From Catalimonadaceae bacterium JC749 (lineage in GTDB: Bacteria > Bacteroidota > Bacteroidia > Cytophagales > Cyclobacteriaceae): DNA of 64,000 bases. Location of the stretch: positions 1 through 64,000 of the forward strand of contig JAJNNC010000013.1 of the NCBI GenBank assembly GCA_021730635.1. The letters run 5' to 3'. Position numbers and translations under genes: made by a program. Of this stretch, positions 53,345-62,110 are shown in pieces (position 1 is the stretch's first letter; every line of letters starts with the position of its first letter). The notes beneath the pieces are model-generated. The model made no database searches. It was given only the letters and a program-made list of their open reading frames with translations, and was not told the DNA's origin.

Positions 53345-55066
53345 ATGCTACCTATGAAAGCACAATTATTATCTACACAGGTCAAACCGGATACGGGTAA
53401 ACCGGTGATTGGTGTTTTTGCCCCTTGTGATCCCCGCATCGACCCAGATAGCAGAGTACGTAGCCAGAACATTGTCAGAAAAGTGGCAGACAGGCTTGCA
53501 GGAAAGGTAGTGCCAGCGGATGGAGAAGCTGTCACAGTGGTCTATTCCGATATACTGGTAGATGCGGAGTTACAGGCCGACCAGGTGGCACGTCAGTTTA
53601 AAGAGGCTGGGGTCAATATCCTGGTGTGTGCCCCGGATACCTGGTCTTTTCCCCAGCTGACTACCATTTCGCTCCTGAGTCATTTTCCCAAGGATACACC
53701 TATCAACTTCACCACGGGCAACAGTGGCCCCAGACCGGGCGTGGTCTACACCCATGCCACTGCAGGGGCAATCGCTCAGTACGGAGGGTTGGTTCATATC
53801 AATGTGGGGCAATGGCCGGATGAAGGGCAGGAGCCGGAGATGAGTGAGTCTACTGCTACCTCCCTGATCGATTGGTGCTATGCCGCCGTAACCTATCAGG
53901 GATTGAAAGGAAGAAGAATCGTGGTATTTGGTCATGATTCTATGGGGATGGAAACGGCCCTTCCGCATGTGTTGGAAACCCGTACTCAGTTTGGCCTTGA
54001 GATCACCCGGCTGGATATGAAATTACTGGCGGATATGTTGCAAAAGAAAGCCTATGATCCCCATGAACTGGAAGCCTTGCGTGGCTGGCTGGCTTCTTTG
54101 GCAGGTGACCGAATCGAACTCCGAGACCAGCAAAAAGATAGTGACCTGTTGAACCAAAGTTTAGCCCTCTATCTGATTGTAAGAAATCTTTTGAAAGAGC
54201 TGGATGCCGTGGGAGGAGGATTTATGAGTCAGTTGGAATGGGGATCGGATCAGCGGGGTATACCTTTGCCTGTGGCCGATATCATGGAATCACTGTTTAA
54301 TTCTACCTTTGACCACCAGGGTGAGAAACCTGTCATTCCTTTTGCCACCGAGGCAGATGTGCAAGCCCTGTTGACGCAGCTTTTTATGACCTTGCTTTCC
54401 GGAGGAAATCCACCACTTTTTATGGACTTCCGCAAGGTCTGGGAGCCTGAAGATATCAAAGGTCTAGCACAGAAGAACCAGGTTTCCTGGCAGGGGGACG
54501 AACCCTGGCTTCAGAAAGGATTTGTTGATGGCGTCAACTCAGGGTCTGCTTCCTTCAACTGGGCTGCCATGCCAGGCAGTAGGGTAGAGGATATCATGAA
54601 AGGCATTTCTTTCCCAAAGGCGGTTGATTATTTCTTTTATCTGGGCAATTCCGTGCATTTTATCTCTCCCGGAGGAATACAGGGTATCGCGGCCCGTTTG
54701 GCTTATAGTGCATTGTCTGGTATGTTTTCCATGCTTTGGGACGAAGTCCAAACCCTTGCTTTACCAGATGCGTTGGCGCAGGCCGTATGCCAGACGGCCA
54801 ATCCTACCTGGCCGCATACGTTTGTGGTACCCAAATACGCTTCTATGCTGGAATACAAGCAATATGCGCCGGCCAACCATTTTCATATGACCTGGCATCT
54901 GAAACCTAGCCGTCTGCAATACTGGATGGATTTTACCAATGTCTTATCCCTGACGCCCTGGCAAGCCAGACCGAACTTCATTGAAGGCACCGACCGGCCC
55001 CTACCATTGTTGTATTTATTAAATGGGGGAGAGACGGCAACCAAAAAATTAAAACGAGGGAAATAA
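53345..55066 (+). CDS. FucI-like L-fucose/L-arabinose-type sugar isomerase
   Basis: Predicted cytosolic manganese-dependent aldose-ketose isomerase, 573 residues. The N-terminal domain has the FucI-like VIGVFAPCDPRIDPDSRVRSQNIVRKVADRL and domain 2 has GRRIVVFGHDSMGME. In the catalytic region DIMESLFNSTFD and PFATEADVQ align with the FucI segments that carry two metal ligands, giving Glu315 and Asp338 with nearly the family spacing. A third ligand is likely His512 or His514 in ANHFHMTWHL. The fold is therefore active-site competent, but divergence from true FucI leaves the sugar open. It is the first gene of the LacI-controlled operon; the DUF6786 gene follows after seven bases. Confidence 0.85.
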   Translation: MLPMKAQLLSTQVKPDTGKPVIGVFAPCDPRIDPDSRVRSQNIVRKVADRLAGKVVPADGEAVTVVYSDILVDAELQADQVARQFKEAGVNILVCAPDTWSFPQLTTISLLSHFPKDTPINFTTGNSGPRPGVVYTHATAGAIAQYGGLVHINVGQWPDEGQEPEMSESTATSLIDWCYAAVTYQGLKGRRIVVFGHDSMGMETALPHVLETRTQFGLEITRLDMKLLADMLQKKAYDPHELEALRGWLASLAGDRIELRDQQKDSDLLNQSLALYLIVRNLLKELDAVGGGFMSQLEWGSDQRGIPLPVADIMESLFNSTFDHQGEKPVIPFATEADVQALLTQLFMTLLSGGNPPLFMDFRKVWEPEDIKGLAQKNQVSWQGDEPWLQKGFVDGVNSGSASFNWAAMPGSRVEDIMKGISFPKAVDYFFYLGNSVHFISPGGIQGIAARLAYSALSGMFSMLWDEVQTLALPDALAQAVCQTANPTWPHTFVVPKYASMLEYKQYAPANHFHMTWHLKPSRLQYWMDFTNVLSLTPWQARPNFIEGTDRPLPLLYLLNGGETATKKLKRGK

Positions 55067-55073
55067 TAAACGT

Positions 55074-56324
55074 ATGAAACAATTTCGGAAGACAATACAA
55101 CCACTCTTATGGCTGATGGCGATTGCCGCCTGTTCGCCTTCTGCTTCCGACCAGGAAGGTAGCAGGGCCTCACAACAGGAAGGTACTTTTGGCTATGATG
55201 TAGCCTTTGTGCAGCAATATGATCCACAGGCAGTAGTGTTACACTCTCAGGATCAGAAGGCCGGCGTGTTGGTATCTCCCAAATTCCAGGGCAAGGTATT
55301 CACCAGCACCGCTGAAGGAGACGAAGGCTTTAGTTACGGCTGGATCAATTATGACCTTATCGCATCGGAAGAAAAGGTAGCCCATATGAACGGATATGGC
55401 GGAGAAGACAGATTCTGGATAGGCCCGGAAGGAGGACAGTTTTCTGTTTTTTTTAAACCGGGTGTGGAGATGGTCTTTGACAACTGGTATACCCCGGCAG
55501 CCATAGATACCGAACCTTTTGCCTTGACCGCTCAGGATACCCATTCCGTTCAGATGCAGAAAACAATGAGCTTGGAAAATTATTCCGGCCACACCTTTCC
55601 CCTGAGAGTGGATAGAACCATCACTTTATTGTCAGCCGATCAAACGTCAGATATCTTGAATACCAGCTTGCCGGAAGGAATTAATTTTGTGGGGTATGAA
55701 AGCGAAAACAGTATCACCAATACCGGAGACAGTGCCTGGACGCAGGAAACAGGTACGATCTGTATCTGGATTTTAGGGATGTTTCGTCCCTCACCAACGG
55801 CCACCGTGGTGGTACCCTACCAGCAGGGTGACACAGCCTCACTGGGACCGGTTGCCACCACAGATTACTTTGGAGAGATTGACCCTGACAGAATCTCCAT
55901 CAGCGAAGGGGTACTCTACTTCAAAGTAGATGGCAAAAAGCGGGGTAAGATAGGGTTGGCCCAAGGCAGGGCAAAGGAGGTAGCCGGCAGTTACGACGAG
56001 GCCAATCAGGTGCTGACGCTGGTCCATTATTCTGTCCCGGAAGAAAAGAAGCCCTATGTCAATCAGCGTTGGGAGCAACAGGTAGAACCTTTCCAGGGGG
56101 ATGTCATGAATGCCTACAACGATGGACCCCTGGAAGACGGAAGCCAGATGGGGCCTTTCTACGAAATTGAAAGTTCGTCTCCAGCCGCTTTTCTACGGCC
56201 AGGAGAACAGCTTACCCATTACCACAGAACCTTTCATTTCAGCGGAGAGGAAGCCTCATTGGATCAGCTGGCCCAGGCGGTGTTAGGTGTCAGTCTTGAA
56301 GAGATCAAAAACGCTATGGAGTAA
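55074..56324 (+). CDS. DUF6786-like lipoprotein, possible mutarotase-fold protein
   Basis: Envelope lipoprotein of 416 residues. The signal peptide (KTIQPLLWLMAIAAC) has a lipobox Cys at about residue 20. The mature chain is beta-rich. The FQGKVFTSTAEGDEGFSYGWINYDLIASEE start and HMNGYGGEDRFWIGPEGGQFSVFF follow the DUF6786 pattern, and the arrangement recalls galactose-mutarotase-like sandwiches. Conserved Glu, His and Asp residues are present, but no catalytic set is established. It lies seven bases after the isomerase and 121 bases before the GH97 gene. A role in anomer interconversion of the sugar handled by the isomerase is an inference. Confidence 0.78.
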   Translation: MKQFRKTIQPLLWLMAIAACSPSASDQEGSRASQQEGTFGYDVAFVQQYDPQAVVLHSQDQKAGVLVSPKFQGKVFTSTAEGDEGFSYGWINYDLIASEEKVAHMNGYGGEDRFWIGPEGGQFSVFFKPGVEMVFDNWYTPAAIDTEPFALTAQDTHSVQMQKTMSLENYSGHTFPLRVDRTITLLSADQTSDILNTSLPEGINFVGYESENSITNTGDSAWTQETGTICIWILGMFRPSPTATVVVPYQQGDTASLGPVATTDYFGEIDPDRISISEGVLYFKVDGKKRGKIGLAQGRAKEVAGSYDEANQVLTLVHYSVPEEKKPYVNQRWEQQVEPFQGDVMNAYNDGPLEDGSQMGPFYEIESSSPAAFLRPGEQLTHYHRTFHFSGEEASLDQLAQAVLGVSLEEIKNAME

Positions 56325-56445
56325 GGGACACTCAGATTTTATTCGATTTGCCAACCGTTAAATAAGCATCACGTAGCCAAAGAGGGTGGCAATTCCTGGT
56401 GAAGTCCCAAAAAATTAAGTTAATTAGTGTGCAAACAACAACCTG

Positions 56446-58473
56446 ATGCGTGTTTTGATAAATTTGTTTGAGACAGTCTCCATCCTGTACCGGCTAAAAT
56501 CCCAGGTGGCTTTACTGATCCTTATCATGTTGCTGTCTGCCTCCGTGTCCGCACAAAAAAGAATAGTGTTAACATCACCCGATCAAAATCTTATCTTTTC
56601 ACTGAGACTCACCCAGAAAGCACCAGTTTACCAGGTGGTGTTTAAAGGAAAAACCCTGATTGCAGATTCGGAATTGGGCCTTTTATTTCAGGAATCAGGT
56701 CTCTTTCAGGAGAATCTGAAGATGTTGACACCCGTTTATCGTGAGGTGGACGAAACGTATCCGCTGGTGGTAGGAAAGGCAAGCACGGCCAGGGATCACC
56801 ATAAGGAAGTGATGATCCCGCTGGTTGAACGAAATGAAAGGAAGCGTCAGATCAATCTGGTGGTTCGTGCCTTCAACGATGGGGTCGCTTTCCGTTATGA
56901 ATTTCCCGAACAGGCATCATGGAACTCCTACACTTTACTGGATGAAGGGAGTACTTTTCATGTGGCCAGTAATCCGACAGTCCATACCCTTTTCTGGGGC
57001 CATTATACCAACAGCCATGAGGGGTATTATCATACGCTGCCTTACGATGAAGTGAAGGCGGATACCTTGATGGATGTGCCAGCCTTGCTGGTGTATCCCG
57101 GGAACATATACATGGCCATTACCGAAGCTAACTTACGGGATTATGCCGGGATGTATCTCACAAAACAGGAGGGGCGGCTTAGCACTCATCTTTCCCCGCT
57201 ACCCGGACAAACGGAGGTCAAGGTAAAGGCTACCTTACCCCATCGTACTCCCTGGCGTGTGATGATGATCAGCGACCGGATCGGTGCCCTGATAGAGTCT
57301 AACATCCTGACCAGTCTGAATGATCCCAGTGCTATCCAAGATATTTCCTGGATCAAGCCGGGTAAAACCTCCTTCCACTGGTGGAATGGTGACATCACGC
57401 CGGATACTACTTTTGCGCCGGGCGTCAATTTTGAAACCAACAAGTATTATATCGATTTTTGTGCCCGGCATCAGATAGACTATCATGCCGTGATCGGTTA
57501 TGGAGGTTTTGCCTGGTATAAAAGTGATGCCGCCGGCTATGGGGTGGTAGGCCCTGAGACCGATGTGACCAAGCCCGTGCCTAGTTTAGACATGCAAAGA
57601 GTGTGTGATTATGCCAGAGAAAAAGGAGTAGGTATCCATGTATGGGTCCACTGGCAGGCTTTGTATCCCAGGTTGGAAGAAGCTTTTACCCAGTTTGAAG
57701 AATGGGGTATCAAGGGTATGATGGTTGACTTTATGGACCGGGACGATCAGGAAATGGTCAACATCCAGGAAGAGATGCTGCAAAAGGCAGCCGAGCATCA
57801 TTTATACATTCAGTTTCATGGTGCTTTTAAGCCGACCGGCCTGAGTCGTACGTATCCCAATGAGTTTACCCGGGAAGGGGCCCTAAATTATGAGTATAAT
57901 AAGTGGAGTGAAAAACCTGTCAACCCCGATCATGACCTTAAGATTGTGTTTACACGCATGCTAGCAGGGCCTACCGACTATCATTTAGGAGGATTCAGGG
58001 CGGTGCCCGATTCAGCTTTTCAAATCCAGTTTACCCGTCCGCTCATGGGCGGTACCCGTTGCCATATGCTGGCCATGTATGTGGTATTGGAAAGTTATCT
58101 GGCCATGGTGTGCGACTATCCGGAAGCCTATGAGGGTGAACCGGGTTTTGAATTCCTGACACAAGTGCCTACAACCTGGGATGAAACCCGGGTCCCTACT
58201 GCTGAACTGGACCAATATGTGACCATTGCCCGTCGAAAAGGCAGTAGCTGGTATGTGGGCAGTATTAACAATAGGGAAGCCAGAACCATCAAAGTACCCA
58301 TGGATTTTTTACCTCCTGGTACCTATACAGCGGAAATATACACCGATGCACCAGATGTGGATCAATATCCCAATCACCTGAGCAAGAGAACACAGACCGT
58401 GAACCCTTCAGATATTCTCACTTTTACCTTAGCAGCTGGTGGGGGACAGGTGATGCGTTTGGTGAAGCAGTAG
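56446..58473 (+). CDS. Glycoside hydrolase family 97 (retaining-type subgroup)
   Basis: Exported alpha-glycosidase of 675 residues, related to SusB. A signal peptide (VALLILIMLLSASVSAQ) is followed by the GH97 N-terminal beta sandwich (LTSPDQNLIFSLRLTQKAPVYQVVFKGKTL), with RNERKRQINLVVRAFNDGVAFRYEF. The barrel has SFHWWNGDITPD and WGIKGMMVDFMDRDDQEMV, where Asp428 sits at the nucleophile position of the retaining GH97 members, unlike the inverting SusB. NEFTREGALNYEYNKW follows. A C-terminal beta domain ends the chain. Retaining GH97 enzymes studied so far act on alpha-galactosides, so that linkage is a candidate here. Confidence 0.9.
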   Translation: MRVLINLFETVSILYRLKSQVALLILIMLLSASVSAQKRIVLTSPDQNLIFSLRLTQKAPVYQVVFKGKTLIADSELGLLFQESGLFQENLKMLTPVYREVDETYPLVVGKASTARDHHKEVMIPLVERNERKRQINLVVRAFNDGVAFRYEFPEQASWNSYTLLDEGSTFHVASNPTVHTLFWGHYTNSHEGYYHTLPYDEVKADTLMDVPALLVYPGNIYMAITEANLRDYAGMYLTKQEGRLSTHLSPLPGQTEVKVKATLPHRTPWRVMMISDRIGALIESNILTSLNDPSAIQDISWIKPGKTSFHWWNGDITPDTTFAPGVNFETNKYYIDFCARHQIDYHAVIGYGGFAWYKSDAAGYGVVGPETDVTKPVPSLDMQRVCDYAREKGVGIHVWVHWQALYPRLEEAFTQFEEWGIKGMMVDFMDRDDQEMVNIQEEMLQKAAEHHLYIQFHGAFKPTGLSRTYPNEFTREGALNYEYNKWSEKPVNPDHDLKIVFTRMLAGPTDYHLGGFRAVPDSAFQIQFTRPLMGGTRCHMLAMYVVLESYLAMVCDYPEAYEGEPGFEFLTQVPTTWDETRVPTAELDQYVTIARRKGSSWYVGSINNREARTIKVPMDFLPPGTYTAEIYTDAPDVDQYPNHLSKRTQTVNPSDILTFTLAAGGGQVMRLVKQ

Positions 58474-58677
58474 TACATGGTTCCTCTTTACAAATCCAAG
58501 GGGGATGGCCAAAGGATGGAAGACCTCTTTTCCTGGCAATCAATCCTGTAACGGCTTATGAAAGGCATGTTCTTTTTTTTAGTACAGAAAGATACTGTCT
58601 TACAGGCTATAATGAGGTGCAATTTTTCCGAACTACAGAAAGCAGGTAAAAAAACTTTAAAAATTAACGGGAAGTAA

Positions 58678-58708
58678 TTTGATACTTATCAAATTATAGA
58701 TATTTTAG
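58678..58708 (+). promoter_or_regulatory. Promoter of susC
   Basis: TTTG at 58678-58681 and TATTTTAG at 58701-58708 resemble the -33 and -7 elements, the latter with one mismatch to TAnnTTTG. The spacing of 19 bases is the expected one. The operator begins at the next base, placing it over the transcription start. Confidence 0.55.
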
Positions 58709-58722
58709 CTAAATCGGTTTAG
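58709..58722. promoter_or_regulatory. LacI-type operator, susC promoter copy
   Basis: CTAAATCGGTTTAG, the exact reverse complement of the operator at 52894-52907. Its position just downstream of the -7 element would let a bound repressor block transcription initiation of susC and susD. Confidence 0.75.
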
Positions 58723-58888
58723 TAAATGAAATTAACATAAGAGCATATCAATGCTGTATAAACTACGCATCATTCTTTGTTTAAATTGAAAGATTTTTAG
58801 GCTGCTCTTTGATACTTTCAAACATTAGAAAGCTTTTCTACAATCAACAACACCATGCTAAAATATAACAATCTAAATACAACTACTC

Positions 58889-61800
58889 ATGAAACAATCT
58901 TATTTACTAACCTTACAAATCCTTTCCTTTTATGTAGGAGCGGGTTTGTGGCTACCAACGCTGATGATCCCATCGGTGTGGGCCGATCCGTCACCTAACC
59001 CTTTGCTGGAAATTCGCGTCAGTGGCACGGTGAGTGCCCAGACCGATGGGGGTACCCTGCCCGGGGTCAACGTGGTGGTGAAAGGAACTAACAGTGGTAC
59101 CGTGACCGATGTGGATGGCAAATACAGCATCAGTGTACCCAATGAAAGTGACACATTGGTATTTTCATCGGTAGGTTATATGAATCAGGAGATTCCTGTG
59201 AATGGCCGATCCGTGATTGATGTTGTCCTTTCAGAGGATATTCAAAGCCTGGAAGAGGTGGTCGTTACCGGCTATATGGTGCAGAAGAAAGCCGACCTGA
59301 CAGGTGCCGTGGCAGTGGTGTCTTCAGAAGAAATAGAAAAAAACAACTTCGCCAATGTGATGCAGGGCTTACAAGGCCGTGTCCCTGGCGTCTATATCAC
59401 TGCAGATGGAAGTCCTGTGGGTAATGTCAACGTGCAGATACGGGGAATTACCTCTATGCGATCGGCACCGCCACTCATTGTGATCGATGGGCTACCGACC
59501 AATATCAATTTACGGGATATCAATCCCAATGATATTGCTTCCATACAAGTTTTAAAAGATGCAGCCTCGGCCAGTATCTATGGTTCCCGGGCAGCCAGTG
59601 GTGTGATTCTCATTGAAACGAAGTCAGGAAAAGCTGGTGAAACGAAGATCAATTACAATGGCTCCGTGGGCGTGTCCAGCTTCATGAACCGTGTTGAAAT
59701 GATGAATACCCAACAATACGGTCAGGCCATGTGGCAGGCTGCCATTAATGATGGCCTTGATCCTAATTCGGTGACCCAAATTTATTCCTATGACTGGCAC
59801 CGCGATGAAAACGGGATGGCCGTGCTAGACAGAGTGACACCCCGTGAATGGCTGAACGATGAACAAACCATGCCCTCCGCGGATACCGACTGGTTTGATG
59901 CCGGTTCCCAGTTAGGGTTGCAGAACAATCATCAACTTACGCTTTCCAATGGTACGGAAAAAGTTAAAACCTTACTGTCACTCAACTATTATGAAAACCG
60001 GGGAATACAGATCCATACCGGTTTCCGCAGATATTCCTTGCGACTCAACTCTGATTATAGCCTGATCAAAGACCGTTTGTCCATCGGGGAGAATTTTTCT
60101 GTTTCCCATATGAAAATCAATGATCAGAACCATAGCCATTCATTCTTGACCATGCCGCCAATCATTCCCGTTTACACCACCGATGGAGGCTGGGGAGGAA
60201 CAGCTTATAACTTAGGGATGGACGACTATAACAACCCTGTCAGGATGCTGACCCTTGGCAAAGATAATAATACCAAATATCTGAAGGTGCTGGGTAGCAT
60301 GTTTGCCAACCTGAGACTGTTTAAAGATTTGAATTTAAAAACACTCTATGGGGTAGACTATACCTCAGGCTATTACCGGCATATTGACTTTACCTGGGAA
60401 GAAGGAGGGGGCAAAAGAGATATCAATAGTGGCGTCATTGGAGACCAGTTTCATACCATCAATACGACCTGGACCAATACCCTGAACTACGGATTGGATA
60501 TCGGAAATCATGAACTTGATTTTCTGGCGGGCATGGAGATGGTACAATTCGTCACAGAAAACCTGCGTGGTTTCCGTCGGGATATAGAGCTGGAAAATTA
60601 TGATTATGCTTATTTAAGTGCGGCCACCGGGAACCAGGAAGTGAGTGGTACAGGCGATGAGTTTTCACTGTTGTCTTACTTTTCCAAGTTCAACTATGTC
60701 TTTAACTCCAAATACCTGCTTTCTGCTACCTTGCGCTACGACGGTTCTTCTAAATTCGGCCAGAACAATCAGTTTGGTTTTTTTCCGGCGGTCTCAGCCG
60801 GATGGCGATTGAGTGATGAAAACTTCCTGGCAGGGAATGACATCATCTCAGATTTGAAATTGAGAGCCAGCTGGGGGATGAATGGGAACTCTAATATACC
60901 TACCAACGCGTTGGTAAACATCTATGATGCGGATTACAGCAGCACCGGATACGGACTGGCCGGCAATGAAACCGGTACACTCTACTCGGGCTACCGCCGT
61001 AGACATATCGGTAACAACAGCCTGAAATGGGAGACTACCCGTCAGACCGACATAGGTGTTGATTTTGGATTACTGGGCGGAAGCCTGTCCGGTTCTATCG
61101 ATTATTTCTTTAAATATACAGACGGGATGTTGTATGAACCCCCGTATCTGGCTGCCATCGGGGAAGGAGGATATCAATGGATCAATGCAGCTAACATGAC
61201 AAACAAAGGTATTGAACTGATCCTGTCGTATGCCAGCAACCTCAGCAATGAATTTACTTACAGCCTTACCGGTAATATCAGCTCCTACAGAAACCGTATC
61301 GATGATCTTCCGGAATCTGTGAAGTTCACTTATGGCGGGAACGGACTGGATGATAATATTTTAGGAAGACCGCTGAATTCTTTCTATGGTTTCATAGCCG
61401 ATGGGCTGTTTGAATCCCAGGAAGAAGTGAATAACTCCCCGGAACAACCCGGGAAAGGTTTGGGTAGAATCCGTTACAAAGATTTGGATAACGACGGACG
61501 CATCACCTGGGAACATGACCGTACCTGGATCGGAGTGAGAGATCCTGATTTTACCTACGGTCTCAACGTTGAAGCACGTTACAGAGGATTTGATTTCAAT
61601 ATGTTCTGGCAGGGTGTTGCGGGCAATACAGTCAGAAACGACTGGAAGACCTACAGCGATTTCTGGAATGTTTGGACACAGAGTGGATTCAACCATGCTA
61701 CCCGCCTCTTGGATGCCTGGTCACCGGCAAATCCTGACTCTGACATTCCGGCCTTGTCTATGATCAATCAGAATGATGAGCGGCGGCTGTCTACCTACTT

Positions 61801-62092
61801 CATGGAATCCGGGTCTTATCTGAAGCTCAGATACATCGAGCTGGGCTATAATTTACCTGGTGCCCTAATGGAGAAATTAGGAATGCAGCAGTTTCGCATT
61901 TATGTAAATGCGCAAAACATTGTGAATCTAAAAAAATGGTGGGGGGATAATGCATTTACAGGGATAGATCCTGAAAATCCTTCTAAAATCGATCCCCAGA
62001 ATCCGGATGTAAATCCAAATGCAATTAGAGAATATTATAGTCCTTATGTGATGCCCCAGATGTTTAAAACAGGGGTGAATGTAACCTTTTAA
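58889..62092 (+). CDS. SusC/RagA-family TonB-linked outer membrane protein
   Basis: Outer-membrane importer for oligosaccharides, 1067 residues. After the signal sequence comes the CarboxypepD_reg-like domain (VSGTVSAQTDGGTLPGVNVVVKGTNSGTVTDVDGKYSI). The signature SLEEVVVTGYMVQKKADLTGAV is followed by the plug with MQGLQGRVPGVYITADGSPVGNVNVQIRGITSM and ASASIYGSRAASGVILIETKSGK, then the barrel ending MFKTGVNVTF. The SusD partner begins 18 bases after the stop at its preferred start. Its promoter carries the LacI-type operator shared with the isomerase operon, so import and metabolism are probably induced together. Confidence 0.96.
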   Translation: MKQSYLLTLQILSFYVGAGLWLPTLMIPSVWADPSPNPLLEIRVSGTVSAQTDGGTLPGVNVVVKGTNSGTVTDVDGKYSISVPNESDTLVFSSVGYMNQEIPVNGRSVIDVVLSEDIQSLEEVVVTGYMVQKKADLTGAVAVVSSEEIEKNNFANVMQGLQGRVPGVYITADGSPVGNVNVQIRGITSMRSAPPLIVIDGLPTNINLRDINPNDIASIQVLKDAASASIYGSRAASGVILIETKSGKAGETKINYNGSVGVSSFMNRVEMMNTQQYGQAMWQAAINDGLDPNSVTQIYSYDWHRDENGMAVLDRVTPREWLNDEQTMPSADTDWFDAGSQLGLQNNHQLTLSNGTEKVKTLLSLNYYENRGIQIHTGFRRYSLRLNSDYSLIKDRLSIGENFSVSHMKINDQNHSHSFLTMPPIIPVYTTDGGWGGTAYNLGMDDYNNPVRMLTLGKDNNTKYLKVLGSMFANLRLFKDLNLKTLYGVDYTSGYYRHIDFTWEEGGGKRDINSGVIGDQFHTINTTWTNTLNYGLDIGNHELDFLAGMEMVQFVTENLRGFRRDIELENYDYAYLSAATGNQEVSGTGDEFSLLSYFSKFNYVFNSKYLLSATLRYDGSSKFGQNNQFGFFPAVSAGWRLSDENFLAGNDIISDLKLRASWGMNGNSNIPTNALVNIYDADYSSTGYGLAGNETGTLYSGYRRRHIGNNSLKWETTRQTDIGVDFGLLGGSLSGSIDYFFKYTDGMLYEPPYLAAIGEGGYQWINAANMTNKGIELILSYASNLSNEFTYSLTGNISSYRNRIDDLPESVKFTYGGNGLDDNILGRPLNSFYGFIADGLFESQEEVNNSPEQPGKGLGRIRYKDLDNDGRITWEHDRTWIGVRDPDFTYGLNVEARYRGFDFNMFWQGVAGNTVRNDWKTYSDFWNVWTQSGFNHATRLLDAWSPANPDSDIPALSMINQNDERRLSTYFMESGSYLKLRYIELGYNLPGALMEKLGMQQFRIYVNAQNIVNLKKWWGDNAFTGIDPENPSKIDPQNPDVNPNAIREYYSPYVMPQMFKTGVNVTF

Positions 62093-62110
62093 TATTGATC
62101 AGTGATTCCT

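Larger units (their letters stand above)
58474..58888. other. Control region upstream of susC
   Basis: 415 bases between GH97 and susC. The right half carries a promoter (58678-58708) and the second copy of the LacI-type operator, directly after the -7 element. About 165 bases of leader follow to the susC start. No clear terminator was found after GH97, so some read-through into susC is possible. Confidence 0.55.

Noticed and set aside
53570-53968. Open frame of 132 codons on the minus strand
   Set aside because: Antisense shadow of the isomerase gene.
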